Of a stretch of 64,000 bases of DNA, positions 7,888 through 16,930 are shown piece after piece. Below the pieces are notes generated by a model that was not told where the DNA came from, did not search any database, and saw only the letters and a program-made list of their open reading frames with translations. Numbering within the stretch: position 1 is the stretch's first letter; every line of letters begins with the position of its first letter. This stretch comes from Escherichia ruysiae (GTDB taxonomy: Bacteria; Pseudomonadota; Gammaproteobacteria; Enterobacterales; Enterobacteriaceae). The translations under genes were made by a program, and so were the position numbers. The stretch lies in NCBI RefSeq assembly GCF_902498915.1, contig NZ_CABVLQ010000001.1; one strand, given 5' to 3'.

Positions 7888-10800
7888 TTAATAATCTCCA
7901 GTAATGCCTGCACAGGATGGCGTACCCCCGTACCTTCAACCCGTTTTACCTGACTACGGCAGGAATATCCGGTCGCCAGACAGCGATTTCGCGGCAGACG
8001 CTGCATCGCCTGATACCAGGATAACTCATAGATCCCAAGCGAGTTTTTATGATTTTTCGCTTCATGTCCGTAAGTCCCCGCCATACCGCAGCAACCCACA
8101 CTGACATTTTCCAGCTTCGCGCCAAAACGGGCAAATATCGCGGCCCATTGTGCTGGCGCGCCCGGCAAGGCGGTGACTTCGGTACAGTGACCAAAGAAAT
8201 ACCACGGTTCACCGCTGACCGCAGCCACTGGCTGTGACTCAAGTACGCTTGCCAGCCATTCATTCGCCAGCAGAACGTTAAACTCGCCGCGTTCCTCGCC
8301 GAGAGTGAGTTTGTATTCGTCGCGATAACAAAGTACCAGCGCCGGATCGACACCCACCATTGGCATTCCCAGCGTCGCCATACGGTTGAGGAAATCCGCC
8401 GTCTTTTTCGCCGTCTTCGCAAAACGATTGAGGAATCCTTTGATGTGCTGGGCTTTACCATTCGGCGAGAATGGCAGTAACACAGGCTGGAAACCTAATT
8501 TTTCGACCAGACGGACAAAATCTGCCACCACTTGCGCATCGTAATAGCTGGTGAAAGGGTCTTGCACCACCAGCACCGTGCGCGCTTTTTGCTCGACATT
8601 GAGAGCTTCAAGCTGTTCCAGCGTCATGTTTGCCGAGCGATGCCCCACCATTTGTTGTTGCAGCGACGGCACCGAAAGCAGCGGCAAGTCGACCATGCCG
8701 ATATGTTTTTTCGACAGTTTGCGAACCAGAGGCTGGTTAATGAAGAAGTTAAAGGTCTTCGGCGCTCGCGCCATCAGCGGCGCATAACTTTCAACCGTCG
8801 CCACAAGATGGTCGCGCAGCGGGCGTAAATAACGGGTGTGATAGAGTTGCAGGAAACGAGAGCGGAACTCTGGCACATCTATTTTGATAGGGCACTGGGT
8901 CGAACAGGCTTTACAGGCCAGACAGCCTGACATCGCCTCTTTCACTTCATGGGAGAAGTCATATTCGCCTTTATTTGCGTGCCAGCTATTGCGCGTGCGG
9001 GCAATTAACGTCCGCAAACTGGCTCGCGATTCCGGCAGTTCTTGTTCCAGTTTTAGAGGATCAACACCACGGTCAGCCAGCAAACGCAGCCATTCACGCA
9101 CCAGCGTTGCGCGCCCTTTCGGTGAATGAATCCGGTTCTGGGTGATCTTCATCGACGGACACATGGGGCTGCGGGCATCAAAGTTGAAGCATAAGCCGTT
9201 GCCGTTACATTCCATCGCACCGCGCCACTGCTGGCGTACCGCGATAGGGATCTGCCGATCAAATGTACCGCGCTTTACCGCGTCCACTTTCATCATCGGC
9301 GCGTCGAGACCTTCTGGCGGGCAAATCTTTCCTGGGTTGAGTCGGTTATGCGGGTCAAATGCCGCTTTCACTTTGCGCAGTTCTGCAAAAAGTTCCTCAC
9401 CGAAAAACGCTGGGCTGTATTCGGCGCGAAAACCTTTGCCGTGCTCGCCCCACAACAAACCACCGTATTTCGCAGTCAGCGCCACCACGTCATCAGAAAT
9501 TTGCTTCATCAACATTTCTTGTTGCGGATCGCACATATCCAGCGCCGGACGAACGTGCAAAACCCCCGCATCGACGTGACCAAACATACCGTAGCTTAAG
9601 CCGTGACTGTCGAGCAGCGCGCGAAATTCAGCAATATAATCCGCCAGGTGTTCTGGCGGCACGCAGGTATCTTCGGCAAACGGAATTGGCTTAGCGGCGC
9701 CTTTAGCATTGCCAAGCAGGCCAACAGCTTTTTTGCGCATCGCATAGATACGTTCAACACCCGCCAGCTCGCGGCACACCTGCCAGCCAATGACACCTGC
9801 TTGCTGACTAGCGATAAGTTCGTCCAGCCGCGTACAGAGTGCATTTACCCGCTCGTCAATCAGCGCCTCATCATCACCAGCAAATTCCACAATGTTCAGT
9901 CCGAGCATCTCTTTGTCAGGCACATCGGTAATCAACTCACTGACGGAATGCCAGACGATATCTTCCCGCGCAAGGTTCAGCACTTTAGAATCCACCGTCT
10001 CAACTGAAAGCGCGCGCGCCTCAACCATAAACGGCGCGTTACGCAGCGCGGAGTCAAAAGAGTCATATTTGACGTTCACCAGACGGCGCACTTTCGGCAA
10101 GCGAGTAATATCCAGTCGCGCTTCGGTAATAAAGGCCAGCGTCCCTTCTGAACCCGTCAGAATGCGCGTCAGGTCGAACTCGGTCATCTCATCGTTAAAG
10201 ACATGACGCAGATCGTAACCGGTAAGAAAGCGATTAAGTTTGGGAAATTTGTCGATGATTAACTGCCGTTGCTGACGGCAGCGTTGATAAACCGTTTTAT
10301 AGATACGCCCGATAGCTGTATTGGTTTTGCCCAGCGTTTCCGCCAGCTCGACGGGTAAAGGTTGCGTATCGAGAATATCCCCCCCCAACAACACCGCCCG
10401 CACCCCGAGCACGTGATCTGACGTTTTACCATAGACCAGCGATCCCTGACCGGATGCATCGGTATTGATCATCCCGCCGAGCGTTGCCCGGTTGCTGGTC
10501 GAAAGTTCTGGTGCAAAAAAGTAGCCGAACGGTTTCAGATACTGGTTAAGCTGATCTTTAATAACCCCCGCTTCAACGCGCACCCAGCCCTCTTCAGGGT
10601 TAATTTCGATGATGCGGTTCATATGACGGGACATATCAACAATAATCCCCTGGTTGAGCGCCTGACCGTTAGTGCCGGTGCCGCCACCGCGCGGGGTGAA
10701 GATCAACGATGAATAGCGTTCCTGCGCAGCCAGACGGGCGATTAATGCCACATCTGCGGTCGAACGCGGAAATACCACTGCGTCGGGGAGAAGTTGGTAA

Positions 10801-10940
10801 ATACTGTTGTCGGTCGACATTGTCAGACGATCGGCATAACTTGTCGCCGTATCGCCGGTAAAACCCTGTTGCTCCAGCTCTTGCAAAAAATTAAGCACCA
10901 GTTGAACGACGCCGGGTGCCTGGGAAATCTGTGGAATCAT
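7884..10940 (-). CDS. ydiJ: FAD/Fe-S dehydrogenase YdiJ, D-2-hydroxyglutarate dehydrogenase
   Basis: 1018-residue fusion of a GlcD-type flavin oxidoreductase and a GlpC-type Fe-S protein. Residues about 50-270 are a PCMH FAD-binding domain (TPRGGGTGTNGQALN), followed by the FAD-oxidase C domain (HVDAGVLHVRP, WGEHGKGFRAEY). The later part has cysteine clusters CNGNGLC...MCPSMK and CLACKACSTQCP, then two CCG-type segments (FGHCTE, GCCGMAGTYGHE). It is reported as a D-2-hydroxyglutarate dehydrogenase passing electrons to an acceptor. Start at 10940 (MIPQISQAPG), chosen over a longer frame because it matches the family N-terminus. Confidence 0.9.
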   Translation of the reverse strand: MIPQISQAPGVVQLVLNFLQELEQQGFTGDTATSYADRLTMSTDNSIYQLLPDAVVFPRSTADVALIARLAAQERYSSLIFTPRGGGTGTNGQALNQGIIVDMSRHMNRIIEINPEEGWVRVEAGVIKDQLNQYLKPFGYFFAPELSTSNRATLGGMINTDASGQGSLVYGKTSDHVLGVRAVLLGGDILDTQPLPVELAETLGKTNTAIGRIYKTVYQRCRQQRQLIIDKFPKLNRFLTGYDLRHVFNDEMTEFDLTRILTGSEGTLAFITEARLDITRLPKVRRLVNVKYDSFDSALRNAPFMVEARALSVETVDSKVLNLAREDIVWHSVSELITDVPDKEMLGLNIVEFAGDDEALIDERVNALCTRLDELIASQQAGVIGWQVCRELAGVERIYAMRKKAVGLLGNAKGAAKPIPFAEDTCVPPEHLADYIAEFRALLDSHGLSYGMFGHVDAGVLHVRPALDMCDPQQEMLMKQISDDVVALTAKYGGLLWGEHGKGFRAEYSPAFFGEELFAELRKVKAAFDPHNRLNPGKICPPEGLDAPMMKVDAVKRGTFDRQIPIAVRQQWRGAMECNGNGLCFNFDARSPMCPSMKITQNRIHSPKGRATLVREWLRLLADRGVDPLKLEQELPESRASLRTLIARTRNSWHANKGEYDFSHEVKEAMSGCLACKACSTQCPIKIDVPEFRSRFLQLYHTRYLRPLRDHLVATVESYAPLMARAPKTFNFFINQPLVRKLSKKHIGMVDLPLLSVPSLQQQMVGHRSANMTLEQLEALNVEQKARTVLVVQDPFTSYYDAQVVADFVRLVEKLGFQPVLLPFSPNGKAQHIKGFLNRFAKTAKKTADFLNRMATLGMPMVGVDPALVLCYRDEYKLTLGEERGEFNVLLANEWLASVLESQPVAAVSGEPWYFFGHCTEVTALPGAPAQWAAIFARFGAKLENVSVGCCGMAGTYGHEAKNHKNSLGIYELSWYQAMQRLPRNRCLATGYSCRSQVKRVEGTGVRHPVQALLEIIK

Positions 10941-11027
10941 TATATTGACCCTTTCCTGCGGTCTGTGATGTAGGTCGATACACAGTTCTTTCAGGCTGCT
11001 GCAATAGCGCACTGAAAGGTGATGTAT

Positions 11028-11155
11028 GTTTACTCTATGGATTTCGAGTTGCGGGAAGGCGGCAAGCGAGTGAACGCCAGGAACTTACAAAAGTAAGTGA
11101 CTGGGGTGAACGAACGTAGCCGCAGCACATGCAACTTGAAATACGACGAGTAAAC
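11028..11155. repeat. ERIC (IRU) palindromic repeat
   Basis: A 128-bp imperfect palindrome whose outer arms are GTTTACTC and GAGTAAAC, followed inward by AGTTGC/GCAACT. The centre reads ACTTACAAAAGTAAGTGACTGGGG, which matches the well-known ERIC core targeted in ERIC-PCR typing. It lies between the divergent genes ydiJ and ydiK and is a non-autonomous, MITE-like element. Confidence 0.9.
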
Positions 11156-11164
11156 CGTTTGCGT
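11149..11164. promoter_or_regulatory. PurR-like operator between ydiJ and ydiK
   Basis: Read on the minus strand the 16-mer is ACGCAAACGGTTTACT, one mismatch from the PurR consensus ANGCAANCGNTTNCNT. It lies 165 bases upstream of ydiK and 209 upstream of ydiJ, and its left part overlaps the right tip of the ERIC repeat. Binding is not shown. Confidence 0.5.
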
Positions 11165-11328
11165 GTTGCCTGAATTGTTGTACCACATTTTTTTCTTACA
11201 CGCCCATCAGAATTAAGGGCAGAATCGGCCTGTTAAAAACCGCTGAAATTGCTCATCATTATGCAGGTGAGTTTCGCGTGTTCACGTCGCGTCGACGATT
11301 TGACGCACAAAAAAGGTGAAAAGTAGTT

Positions 11329-12441
11329 ATGGTAAATGTTCGTCAGCCCAGGGATGTCGCACAAATTCTGCTTTCGGTGCTGTTTTTAGCCATCATGATT
11401 GTGGCATGTCTGTGGATTGTTCAACCCTTCGTTCTCGGCTTTGCGTGGGCCGGTACGGTGGTTATCGCTACCTGGCCGGTATTGTTACGCTTGCAAAAGA
11501 TCATGTTTGGTCGCCGTTCGCTCGCCGTTCTGGTGATGACGCTGTTATTAGTGATGGTGTTTATCATCCCTATCGCCTTATTGGTTAACAGTATCGTCGA
11601 TGGCAGTGGGCCGTTGATTAAAGCCATTTCCAGCGGCGACATGACGTTACCCGATCTGGCGTGGCTTAATACCATCCCGGTGATTGGTGCGAAGCTGTAT
11701 GCAGGCTGGCACAATTTGCTGGATATGGGGGGTACGGCGATCATGGCGAAAGTCCGTCCTTATATTGGCACCACCACCACCTGGTTTGTTGGGCAGGCGG
11801 CGCATATCGGGCGCTTTATGGTGCATTGTGCATTAATGCTTCTCTTCAGCGCCCTGCTGTACTGGCGCGGTGAACAGGTAGCGCAAGGCATTCGCCATTT
11901 TGCAACTCGTCTGGCAGGCGCTCGTGGTGATGCCGCAGTCCTGCTGGCGGCGCAGGCTATCCGCGCGGTGGCGCTGGGTGTAGTGGTAACAGCGTTGGTG
12001 CAGGCGGTACTTGGCGGTATCGGTCTGGCGGTATCCGGCGTTCCTTACGCAACGCTGCTGACGGTGTTAATGATCCTCTCCTGCCTTGTCCAGCTTGGCC
12101 CGCTGCCGGTGTTGATTCCGGCGATTATCTGGCTCTACTGGAGCGGTGATACCACCTGGGGCACGGTATTGCTGGTGTGGAGTGGTGTGGTTGGCACACT
12201 GGATAACGTGATTCGCCCGATGTTAATTCGCATGGGCGCCGATTTACCGCTGATCCTGATCCTCTCCGGGGTTATCGGTGGTTTGATTGCCTTCGGGATG
12301 ATTGGTCTGTTTATTGGTCCGGTTCTGTTAGCCGTTTCCTGGCGTCTGTTTGCTGCGTGGGTGGAAGAAGTCCCGCCACCGACTGACCAGCCGGAAGAAA
12401 TTCTCGAAGAACTGGGCGAAATTGAAAAGCCGAATAAGTAA
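11329..12441 (+). CDS. ydiK: YdiK, AI-2E (PerM) family membrane protein
   Basis: 370-residue polytopic inner-membrane protein of the AI-2E/UPF0118 exporter family. Hydrophobic segments occupy about 13-60, 65-88, 155-180, 205-240, 245-275 and 305-345, and the family block LVQLGPLPVLIPAIIWL is near residue 265. The C-terminus is an acidic cytosolic tail. Start ATG at 11329; an overlapping alternative frame 13 bases earlier is a shadow. Substrate unknown. Transcribed away from ydiJ, with a PurR-like site upstream, and followed by a terminator hairpin. Confidence 0.88.
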   Translation: MVNVRQPRDVAQILLSVLFLAIMIVACLWIVQPFVLGFAWAGTVVIATWPVLLRLQKIMFGRRSLAVLVMTLLLVMVFIIPIALLVNSIVDGSGPLIKAISSGDMTLPDLAWLNTIPVIGAKLYAGWHNLLDMGGTAIMAKVRPYIGTTTTWFVGQAAHIGRFMVHCALMLLFSALLYWRGEQVAQGIRHFATRLAGARGDAAVLLAAQAIRAVALGVVVTALVQAVLGGIGLAVSGVPYATLLTVLMILSCLVQLGPLPVLIPAIIWLYWSGDTTWGTVLLVWSGVVGTLDNVIRPMLIRMGADLPLILILSGVIGGLIAFGMIGLFIGPVLLAVSWRLFAAWVEEVPPPTDQPEEILEELGEIEKPNK

Positions 12442-12449
12442 CTCTCTCA

Positions 12450-12475
12450 TCAGGCGGCTCTGCCGCCTGATTGTT
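12450..12475 (+). terminator. ydiK terminator
   Basis: CAGGCGG, loop CTCTG, CCGCCTG followed by ATTGTT, beginning just after the ydiK stop. A strong stem with a short T-rich tail. Confidence 0.7.
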
Positions 12476-12578
12476 AACCATCGCTAATTGATATTTCATT
12501 TCTCAACCTCGTATTTCCCTGCTTACCTCCATTCAGCTGGTAGTACCTGTCGCAAATTCTTTACAGTTTTTAAACTAA

Positions 12579-12621
12579 TGAGACGAATCTGATCGACGCA
12601 AAAAGTCCGTATGCCTACTAT
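12579..12621 (+). promoter_or_regulatory. rprA promoter with RcsB-like box
   Basis: TGAGACGAATCTGA (12579-12592) resembles the RcsB box of rprA. TACTAT (12616-12621) is a good -10 element, six bases before the RNA start. RcsB activation of rprA upon envelope stress is established. Confidence 0.65.
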
Positions 12622-12627
12622 TAGCTC

Positions 12628-12733
12628 ACGGTTATAAATCAACATATTGATTTATAAGCATGGAAATCCCCTGAGTGAAACAACGAATTGCTGTGTGTAG
12701 TCTTTGCCCATCTCCCACGATGGGCTTTTTTTT
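12628..12733 (+). ncRNA. rprA: Small RNA RprA
   Basis: The sequence from ACGGTTATAAATC to the T-run is that of RprA, an Hfq-dependent sRNA of about 105 nt. RprA activates rpoS translation by opening the rpoS leader and also acts on csgD and ydaM. The 5' hairpin (ATAAATCAAcatATTGATTTAT) and the 3' terminator (GCCCATC-tcccac-GATGGGC plus eight or more T) are both visible. The position between ydiK and ydiL is the expected one. Confidence 0.97.
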
Positions 12734-12870
12734 AACATTTTTCCGTTTCCTTACCTCGCCATTCATTCTTTCCAATAATGTTGCACAAGATACTGTGACT
12801 CTCTTCAAGCCGTTAGCAGGCTGATAATGTTATTTATATTTTATTCTATTTTTTGATGCAGCCATTACCT

Positions 12871-13227
12871 ATGAACGCTTATGAACTCCAGGCACTACGC
12901 CATATTTTTGCCATGACTGTTGATGAATGCGCGACCTGGATTGCCCAGACAGGTGACAGCGAAAGCTGGCGGCGGTGGGAAAATGGCAAAAGCGCCATTC
13001 CTGATAGCGTCGTTGAAAAATTGCTGGCTATGCGTCAGCAAAGAAAAAAACACCTTCACGCCATCATAGAGAAAATAAATAACCGCATCGGCAATAACAC
13101 CATGCGTTTTTTCCCTGACTTAACCGCGTTTCAACGTGTCTACCCTGACGGCAATTTTATTGACTGGAAGATTTATCAATCGGTAGCCGCTGAATTATAT
13201 GCGCACGATCTTGAACGCCTTTGTTGA
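12871..13227 (+). CDS. ydiL: YdiL, small HTH-type protein
   Basis: 118-residue cytosolic protein of the YdiL/DUF1870 family, which has a lambda-repressor-like helix-turn-helix near residues 1-60 (MNAYELQALRHIFAMTVDEC, then WRRWENGKSAIPD). The start was placed at 12871 rather than 12853 to match the family length. A basic middle part and a WKIYQ segment follow. It may bind DNA, but no target is known. It lies just after rprA and 99 bases before ydiM, so control of the island downstream is possible but unproven. Confidence 0.82.
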   Translation: MNAYELQALRHIFAMTVDECATWIAQTGDSESWRRWENGKSAIPDSVVEKLLAMRQQRKKHLHAIIEKINNRIGNNTMRFFPDLTAFQRVYPDGNFIDWKIYQSVAAELYAHDLERLC

Positions 13228-13326
13228 TATTTTAACGGGAATCAACAGTCATCATTACAAAAATAATGAACGGATATTGACGCAATATCGCCACATTTTT
13301 TAAAGCACAGTTGCTAAGTGGATCTT

Positions 13327-14541
13327 ATGAAAAATCCCTATCTCCCTACCGCGCTGGGGTTGTATTTCAATTACCTGGTGCATGGTATGGGCGTCATTTT
13401 GATGACCCTGAATATGGCCTCGCTGGAGACGCTTTGGCATACCAATGCGGCAGGTGTCTCGATTGTTATCTCATCATTAGGCATTGGTCGGTTAAGCATC
13501 CTGTTTCTTTCTGGCTTATTATCCGATAGATTCGGTCGCCGACCGTTTATCATTCTCGGTATGTGCTGCTATATCGCCTTCTTTTTTGGCATCCTGCACA
13601 CCAATAACATCATTATCGCTTATGTTTTTGGCTTTCTGGCCGGAATGGCAAACAGTTTTCTCGATGCAGGTACTTATCCCAGCCTGATGGAAGCCTTTCC
13701 TCATTCACCGGGTACAGCCAATATTTTAATTAAAGCGTTTGTTTCCTGCGGACAATTTTTATTGCCGTTAATCATTAGTTTATTGGTATGGGCCGAACTG
13801 TGGTTTGGTTGGTCTTTTATGATTGCCGCAGGCATTATGATTATTAACGGTCTGTTTTTATACCGCAGTACCTTTCCACCGCATCCGGGTCGTCGCTTAC
13901 CGGCAGTAAATAAAACAACCACTTCTGCGGGGCATCGCTGCTCAATAATCGATTTAGCCAGTTATACCTTATATGGCTATATATCAATGGCAACGTTTTA
14001 TCTGGTCAGCCAGTGGCTGGCACAATACGGACAATTTGTCGCTGGCATGTCATACACAATGTCGATCAAATTACTCAGCATCTACACCGTGGGATCGCTG
14101 CTTTGCGTATTTATTAGTGCACCGCTCATTCGTAAAGCGATTCACCCGACAACATTGTTGATGCTGTACACGTTTATCTCATTTATTGCCCTGCTCACCG
14201 TTTGCCTGTATCCCACATTTTATGTGGTAATAACATTCGCTTTCGTTATTGGTTTTACCTCCGCTGGAGGCGTTGTACAAATTGGCCTGACGTTAATGGC
14301 TGAACGTTTTCCCTACGCTAAAGGTAAAGCAACCGGGATTTATTACAGTGCGGGAAGTATTGCGACCTTTACCATTCCGTTGATTACGGCTCATCTATCA
14401 CAAAGAAGTATTGCCGATATTATGTGGTTCGATACTGGCATCGCTGCCGTCGGTTTTTTACTGGCGCTGTTTATTGGCTTACGCAGCCACAAGGAAACAC
14501 AACATCCATCGCTAAAGGGAAATGTCGCCACGGGCGGGTAA
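13327..14541 (+). CDS. ydiM: YdiM, MFS transporter
   Basis: 404-residue major facilitator superfamily carrier with 12 predicted membrane helices. The MFS loop 2-3 motif is SDRFGRRPF (near residue 66). Start ATG at 13327; a GTG nine bases upstream in frame is less likely. It is clearly paralogous to ydiN (shared NYLVHG/SYFLHG start, LGIGRL, DRFGRR, DAGTYPSLMEAFP). Substrate untested; proximity to ydiB and aroD suggests quinate, shikimate or a related acid, by inference. Confidence 0.85.
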   Translation: MKNPYLPTALGLYFNYLVHGMGVILMTLNMASLETLWHTNAAGVSIVISSLGIGRLSILFLSGLLSDRFGRRPFIILGMCCYIAFFFGILHTNNIIIAYVFGFLAGMANSFLDAGTYPSLMEAFPHSPGTANILIKAFVSCGQFLLPLIISLLVWAELWFGWSFMIAAGIMIINGLFLYRSTFPPHPGRRLPAVNKTTTSAGHRCSIIDLASYTLYGYISMATFYLVSQWLAQYGQFVAGMSYTMSIKLLSIYTVGSLLCVFISAPLIRKAIHPTTLLMLYTFISFIALLTVCLYPTFYVVITFAFVIGFTSAGGVVQIGLTLMAERFPYAKGKATGIYYSAGSIATFTIPLITAHLSQRSIADIMWFDTGIAAVGFLLALFIGLRSHKETQHPSLKGNVATGG

Positions 14542-14767
14542 TGCAATATTCTTTTCAGGACATGCAAGATCTTACGGATAAATTAATCTTTCTGCGCTAA
14601 TTAAGGGAAATCACGATCTAAAACAAACTATTACATGCAATATTCCTGGAAACATAAACTTTATGCCATGTATCCGGGGGAAATCACCTTCAGTATAGTG
14701 ATTATGAAAACCGTCGAAGAACAATACGTACGGTAACAAAATTATCTTTCAGCAAGGAGCTGTGAAA

Positions 14768-16009
14768 ATGTCTCAAAATAAGGCTTTCAGCACGCCATTT
14801 ATCCTGGCTGTTCTTTGTATATACTTCAGCTATTTCCTGCACGGCATTAGTGTTATTACACTTGCACAGAACATGTCATCTCTGGCAGAAAAATTTTCAA
14901 CGGACAACGCGGGTATTGCTTATTTAATTTCCGGTATTGGCCTGGGTCGCCTGATCAGTATTTTATTCTTCGGTGTAATCTCCGACAAATTTGGACGGCG
15001 CGCAGTCATATTAATGGCAGTAATAATGTATCTACTGTTCTTCTTTGGTATTCCCGCTTGCCCGAATTTAACGCTCGCTTACTGTCTGGCAGTGTGCGTA
15101 GGTATCGCTAACTCGGCGCTGGATACCGGTGGTTACCCGGCGTTGATGGAATGCTTTCCGAAAGCCTCCGGGTCGGCAGTAATACTGGTTAAAGCAATGG
15201 TGTCATTTGGGCAAATGTTCTATCCAATGCTGGTGAGTTATATGCTGCTGAATAACATCTGGTACGGCTATGGGCTGATTATTCCTGGCATCCTGTTTGT
15301 ACTGATCACGCTGATGCTGTTGAAAAGCAAATTCCCCAGCCAGTTGGTGGACGCCAGCGTTGCCAATGAATTGCCGATAATGAACAGTAAACCGTTAGTC
15401 TGGCTGGAAGGTGTTTCGTCGGTACTGTTCGGTGTTGCCGCATTCTCGACCTTTTATGTGATTGTGGTGTGGATGCCCAAATATGCAATGGCATTTGCCG
15501 GTATGTCGGAAGCCGAAGCATTAAAAACCATCTCTTATTACAGTATGGGTTCGCTGGTCTGTGTCTTTATATTTGCCGCGCTACTGAAAAAAATAGTACG
15601 CCCCATCTGGGCTAACGTATTTAACTCTGCACTGGCAACGGTAACCGCCGCCATTATCTACTTGTATCCTTCCCCATTGGTGTGTAATGCCGGAGCCTTT
15701 GTTATCGGTTTCTCAGCGGCTGGCGGCATTTTACAACTCGGCGTTTCGGTCATGTCAGAGTTTTTCCCCAAAAGCAAGGCCAAAGTCACCAGTATTTATA
15801 TGATGATGGGCGGTCTGGCTAACTTTGTTATTCCACTGATTACCGGTTATCTGTCAAATATCGGCCTGCAATATATCATCGTTCTCGATTTTACTTTCGC
15901 GCTGCTGGCCCTGATTACCGCGATTATTGTTTTCATTCGCTATTACCGCGTATTCATTATTCCCAAAAATGATATCCGGTTAGGCGAATGTTATTTTAAA
16001 CACAATTAA
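14768..16009 (+). CDS. ydiN: YdiN, MFS transporter
   Basis: 413-residue MFS carrier with 12 predicted helices and the SDKFGRRAV loop motif. Start ATG at 14768 with AAGGAG upstream; the GTG at 14762 is in frame but too close to the ribosome site. The stop is 24 bases before ydiB, and aroD follows, so ydiN-ydiB-aroD looks like one operon. The C-terminal tail after FIRYYRVFIIP differs from and is about eight residues shorter than the K-12 protein as I recall it. A hydroaromatic acid is the likely cargo, by context only. Confidence 0.85.
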   Translation: MSQNKAFSTPFILAVLCIYFSYFLHGISVITLAQNMSSLAEKFSTDNAGIAYLISGIGLGRLISILFFGVISDKFGRRAVILMAVIMYLLFFFGIPACPNLTLAYCLAVCVGIANSALDTGGYPALMECFPKASGSAVILVKAMVSFGQMFYPMLVSYMLLNNIWYGYGLIIPGILFVLITLMLLKSKFPSQLVDASVANELPIMNSKPLVWLEGVSSVLFGVAAFSTFYVIVVWMPKYAMAFAGMSEAEALKTISYYSMGSLVCVFIFAALLKKIVRPIWANVFNSALATVTAAIIYLYPSPLVCNAGAFVIGFSAAGGILQLGVSVMSEFFPKSKAKVTSIYMMMGGLANFVIPLITGYLSNIGLQYIIVLDFTFALLALITAIIVFIRYYRVFIIPKNDIRLGECYFKHN

Positions 16010-16033
16010 GCACAGAGGTTAAAGGAGTGAATT

Positions 16034-16900
16034 ATGGATGTTACCGCAAAATACGAATTGATTGGGTTGATGGCCTATCCTATCCGCCACAGTTTATCGC
16101 CTGAAATGCAGAATAAAGCCTTAGAAAAAGCGGGATTGCCATTTACCTATATGGCCTTTGAAGTGGATAACGATAGCTTTGCCGGAGCAATTGAAGGATT
16201 AAAAGCCCTCAAAATGCGCGGCACCGGTGTGTCGATGCCGAACAAACAACTGGCGTGTGAATATGTTGATGAATTAACGCCTGCGGCGAAACTGGTGGGC
16301 GCCATCAATACCATCGTTAATGATAACGGCTACCTGCGTGGTTATAACACCGACGGCACAGGCCATATTCGCGCCATAAAAGAGAGCGGTTTTGATATCA
16401 AAGGAAAAACGATGGTGCTGTTAGGTGCCGGTGGCGCCTCAACGGCGATTGGCGCGCAGGGTGCGATTGAAGGGTTAAAAGAAATTAAACTCTTTAACCG
16501 TCGGGATGAGTTTTTCGATAAAGCCCTCGCCTTCGCGCAACGGGTCAACGAAAACACCGATTGCGTCGTCACAGTGACGGATCTCGCGGATCAGCAGGCC
16601 TTTGCCGAGGCGCTGGCTTCTGCCGACATTTTAACCAACGGCACTAAAGTGGGTATGAAACCCCTTGAAAATGAATCATTGGTTAATGATATCAGTCTGT
16701 TACATCCAGGACTTCTGGTCACCGAATGCGTATATAACCCGCATATGACGAAGTTATTGCAGCAGGCGCAACAAGCAGGTTGCAAAACGATTGATGGATA
16801 CGGCATGTTGTTGTGGCAAGGGGCTGAACAGTTCACGTTATGGACTGGCAAAAATTTCCCTCTGGAATACGTTAAACAGGTCATGGGGTTCGGCGCCTGA
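16034..16900 (+). CDS. ydiB: Quinate/shikimate dehydrogenase YdiB
   Basis: 288-residue member of the shikimate dehydrogenase family. It oxidises quinate and shikimate with NAD or NADP, unlike AroE, which is specific for NADP and shikimate. Substrate residues are visible: SLS near position 22, Lys71 in SMPNKQLACEY and Asp107 in YNTDGTGHIR. The cofactor loop is GAGGASTAIGAQ with NRRDEF after it, an Asp-type end fitting dual NAD/NADP use. It lies 30 bases before aroD, which acts on its product 3-dehydroquinate. Confidence 0.93.
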   Translation: MDVTAKYELIGLMAYPIRHSLSPEMQNKALEKAGLPFTYMAFEVDNDSFAGAIEGLKALKMRGTGVSMPNKQLACEYVDELTPAAKLVGAINTIVNDNGYLRGYNTDGTGHIRAIKESGFDIKGKTMVLLGAGGASTAIGAQGAIEGLKEIKLFNRRDEFFDKALAFAQRVNENTDCVVTVTDLADQQAFAEALASADILTNGTKVGMKPLENESLVNDISLLHPGLLVTECVYNPHMTKLLQQAQQAGCKTIDGYGMLLWQGAEQFTLWTGKNFPLEYVKQVMGFGA

Positions 16901-16930
16901 CAGGCTGACCGCGTGCAGAAAGGGTAAGAA

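Noticed and set aside
14704..14736. Ten-residue frame (MKTVEEQYVR) before ydiN as a possible leader peptide
   Set aside because: No ribosome site, no repeated regulatory codons and no attenuator hairpin after it.
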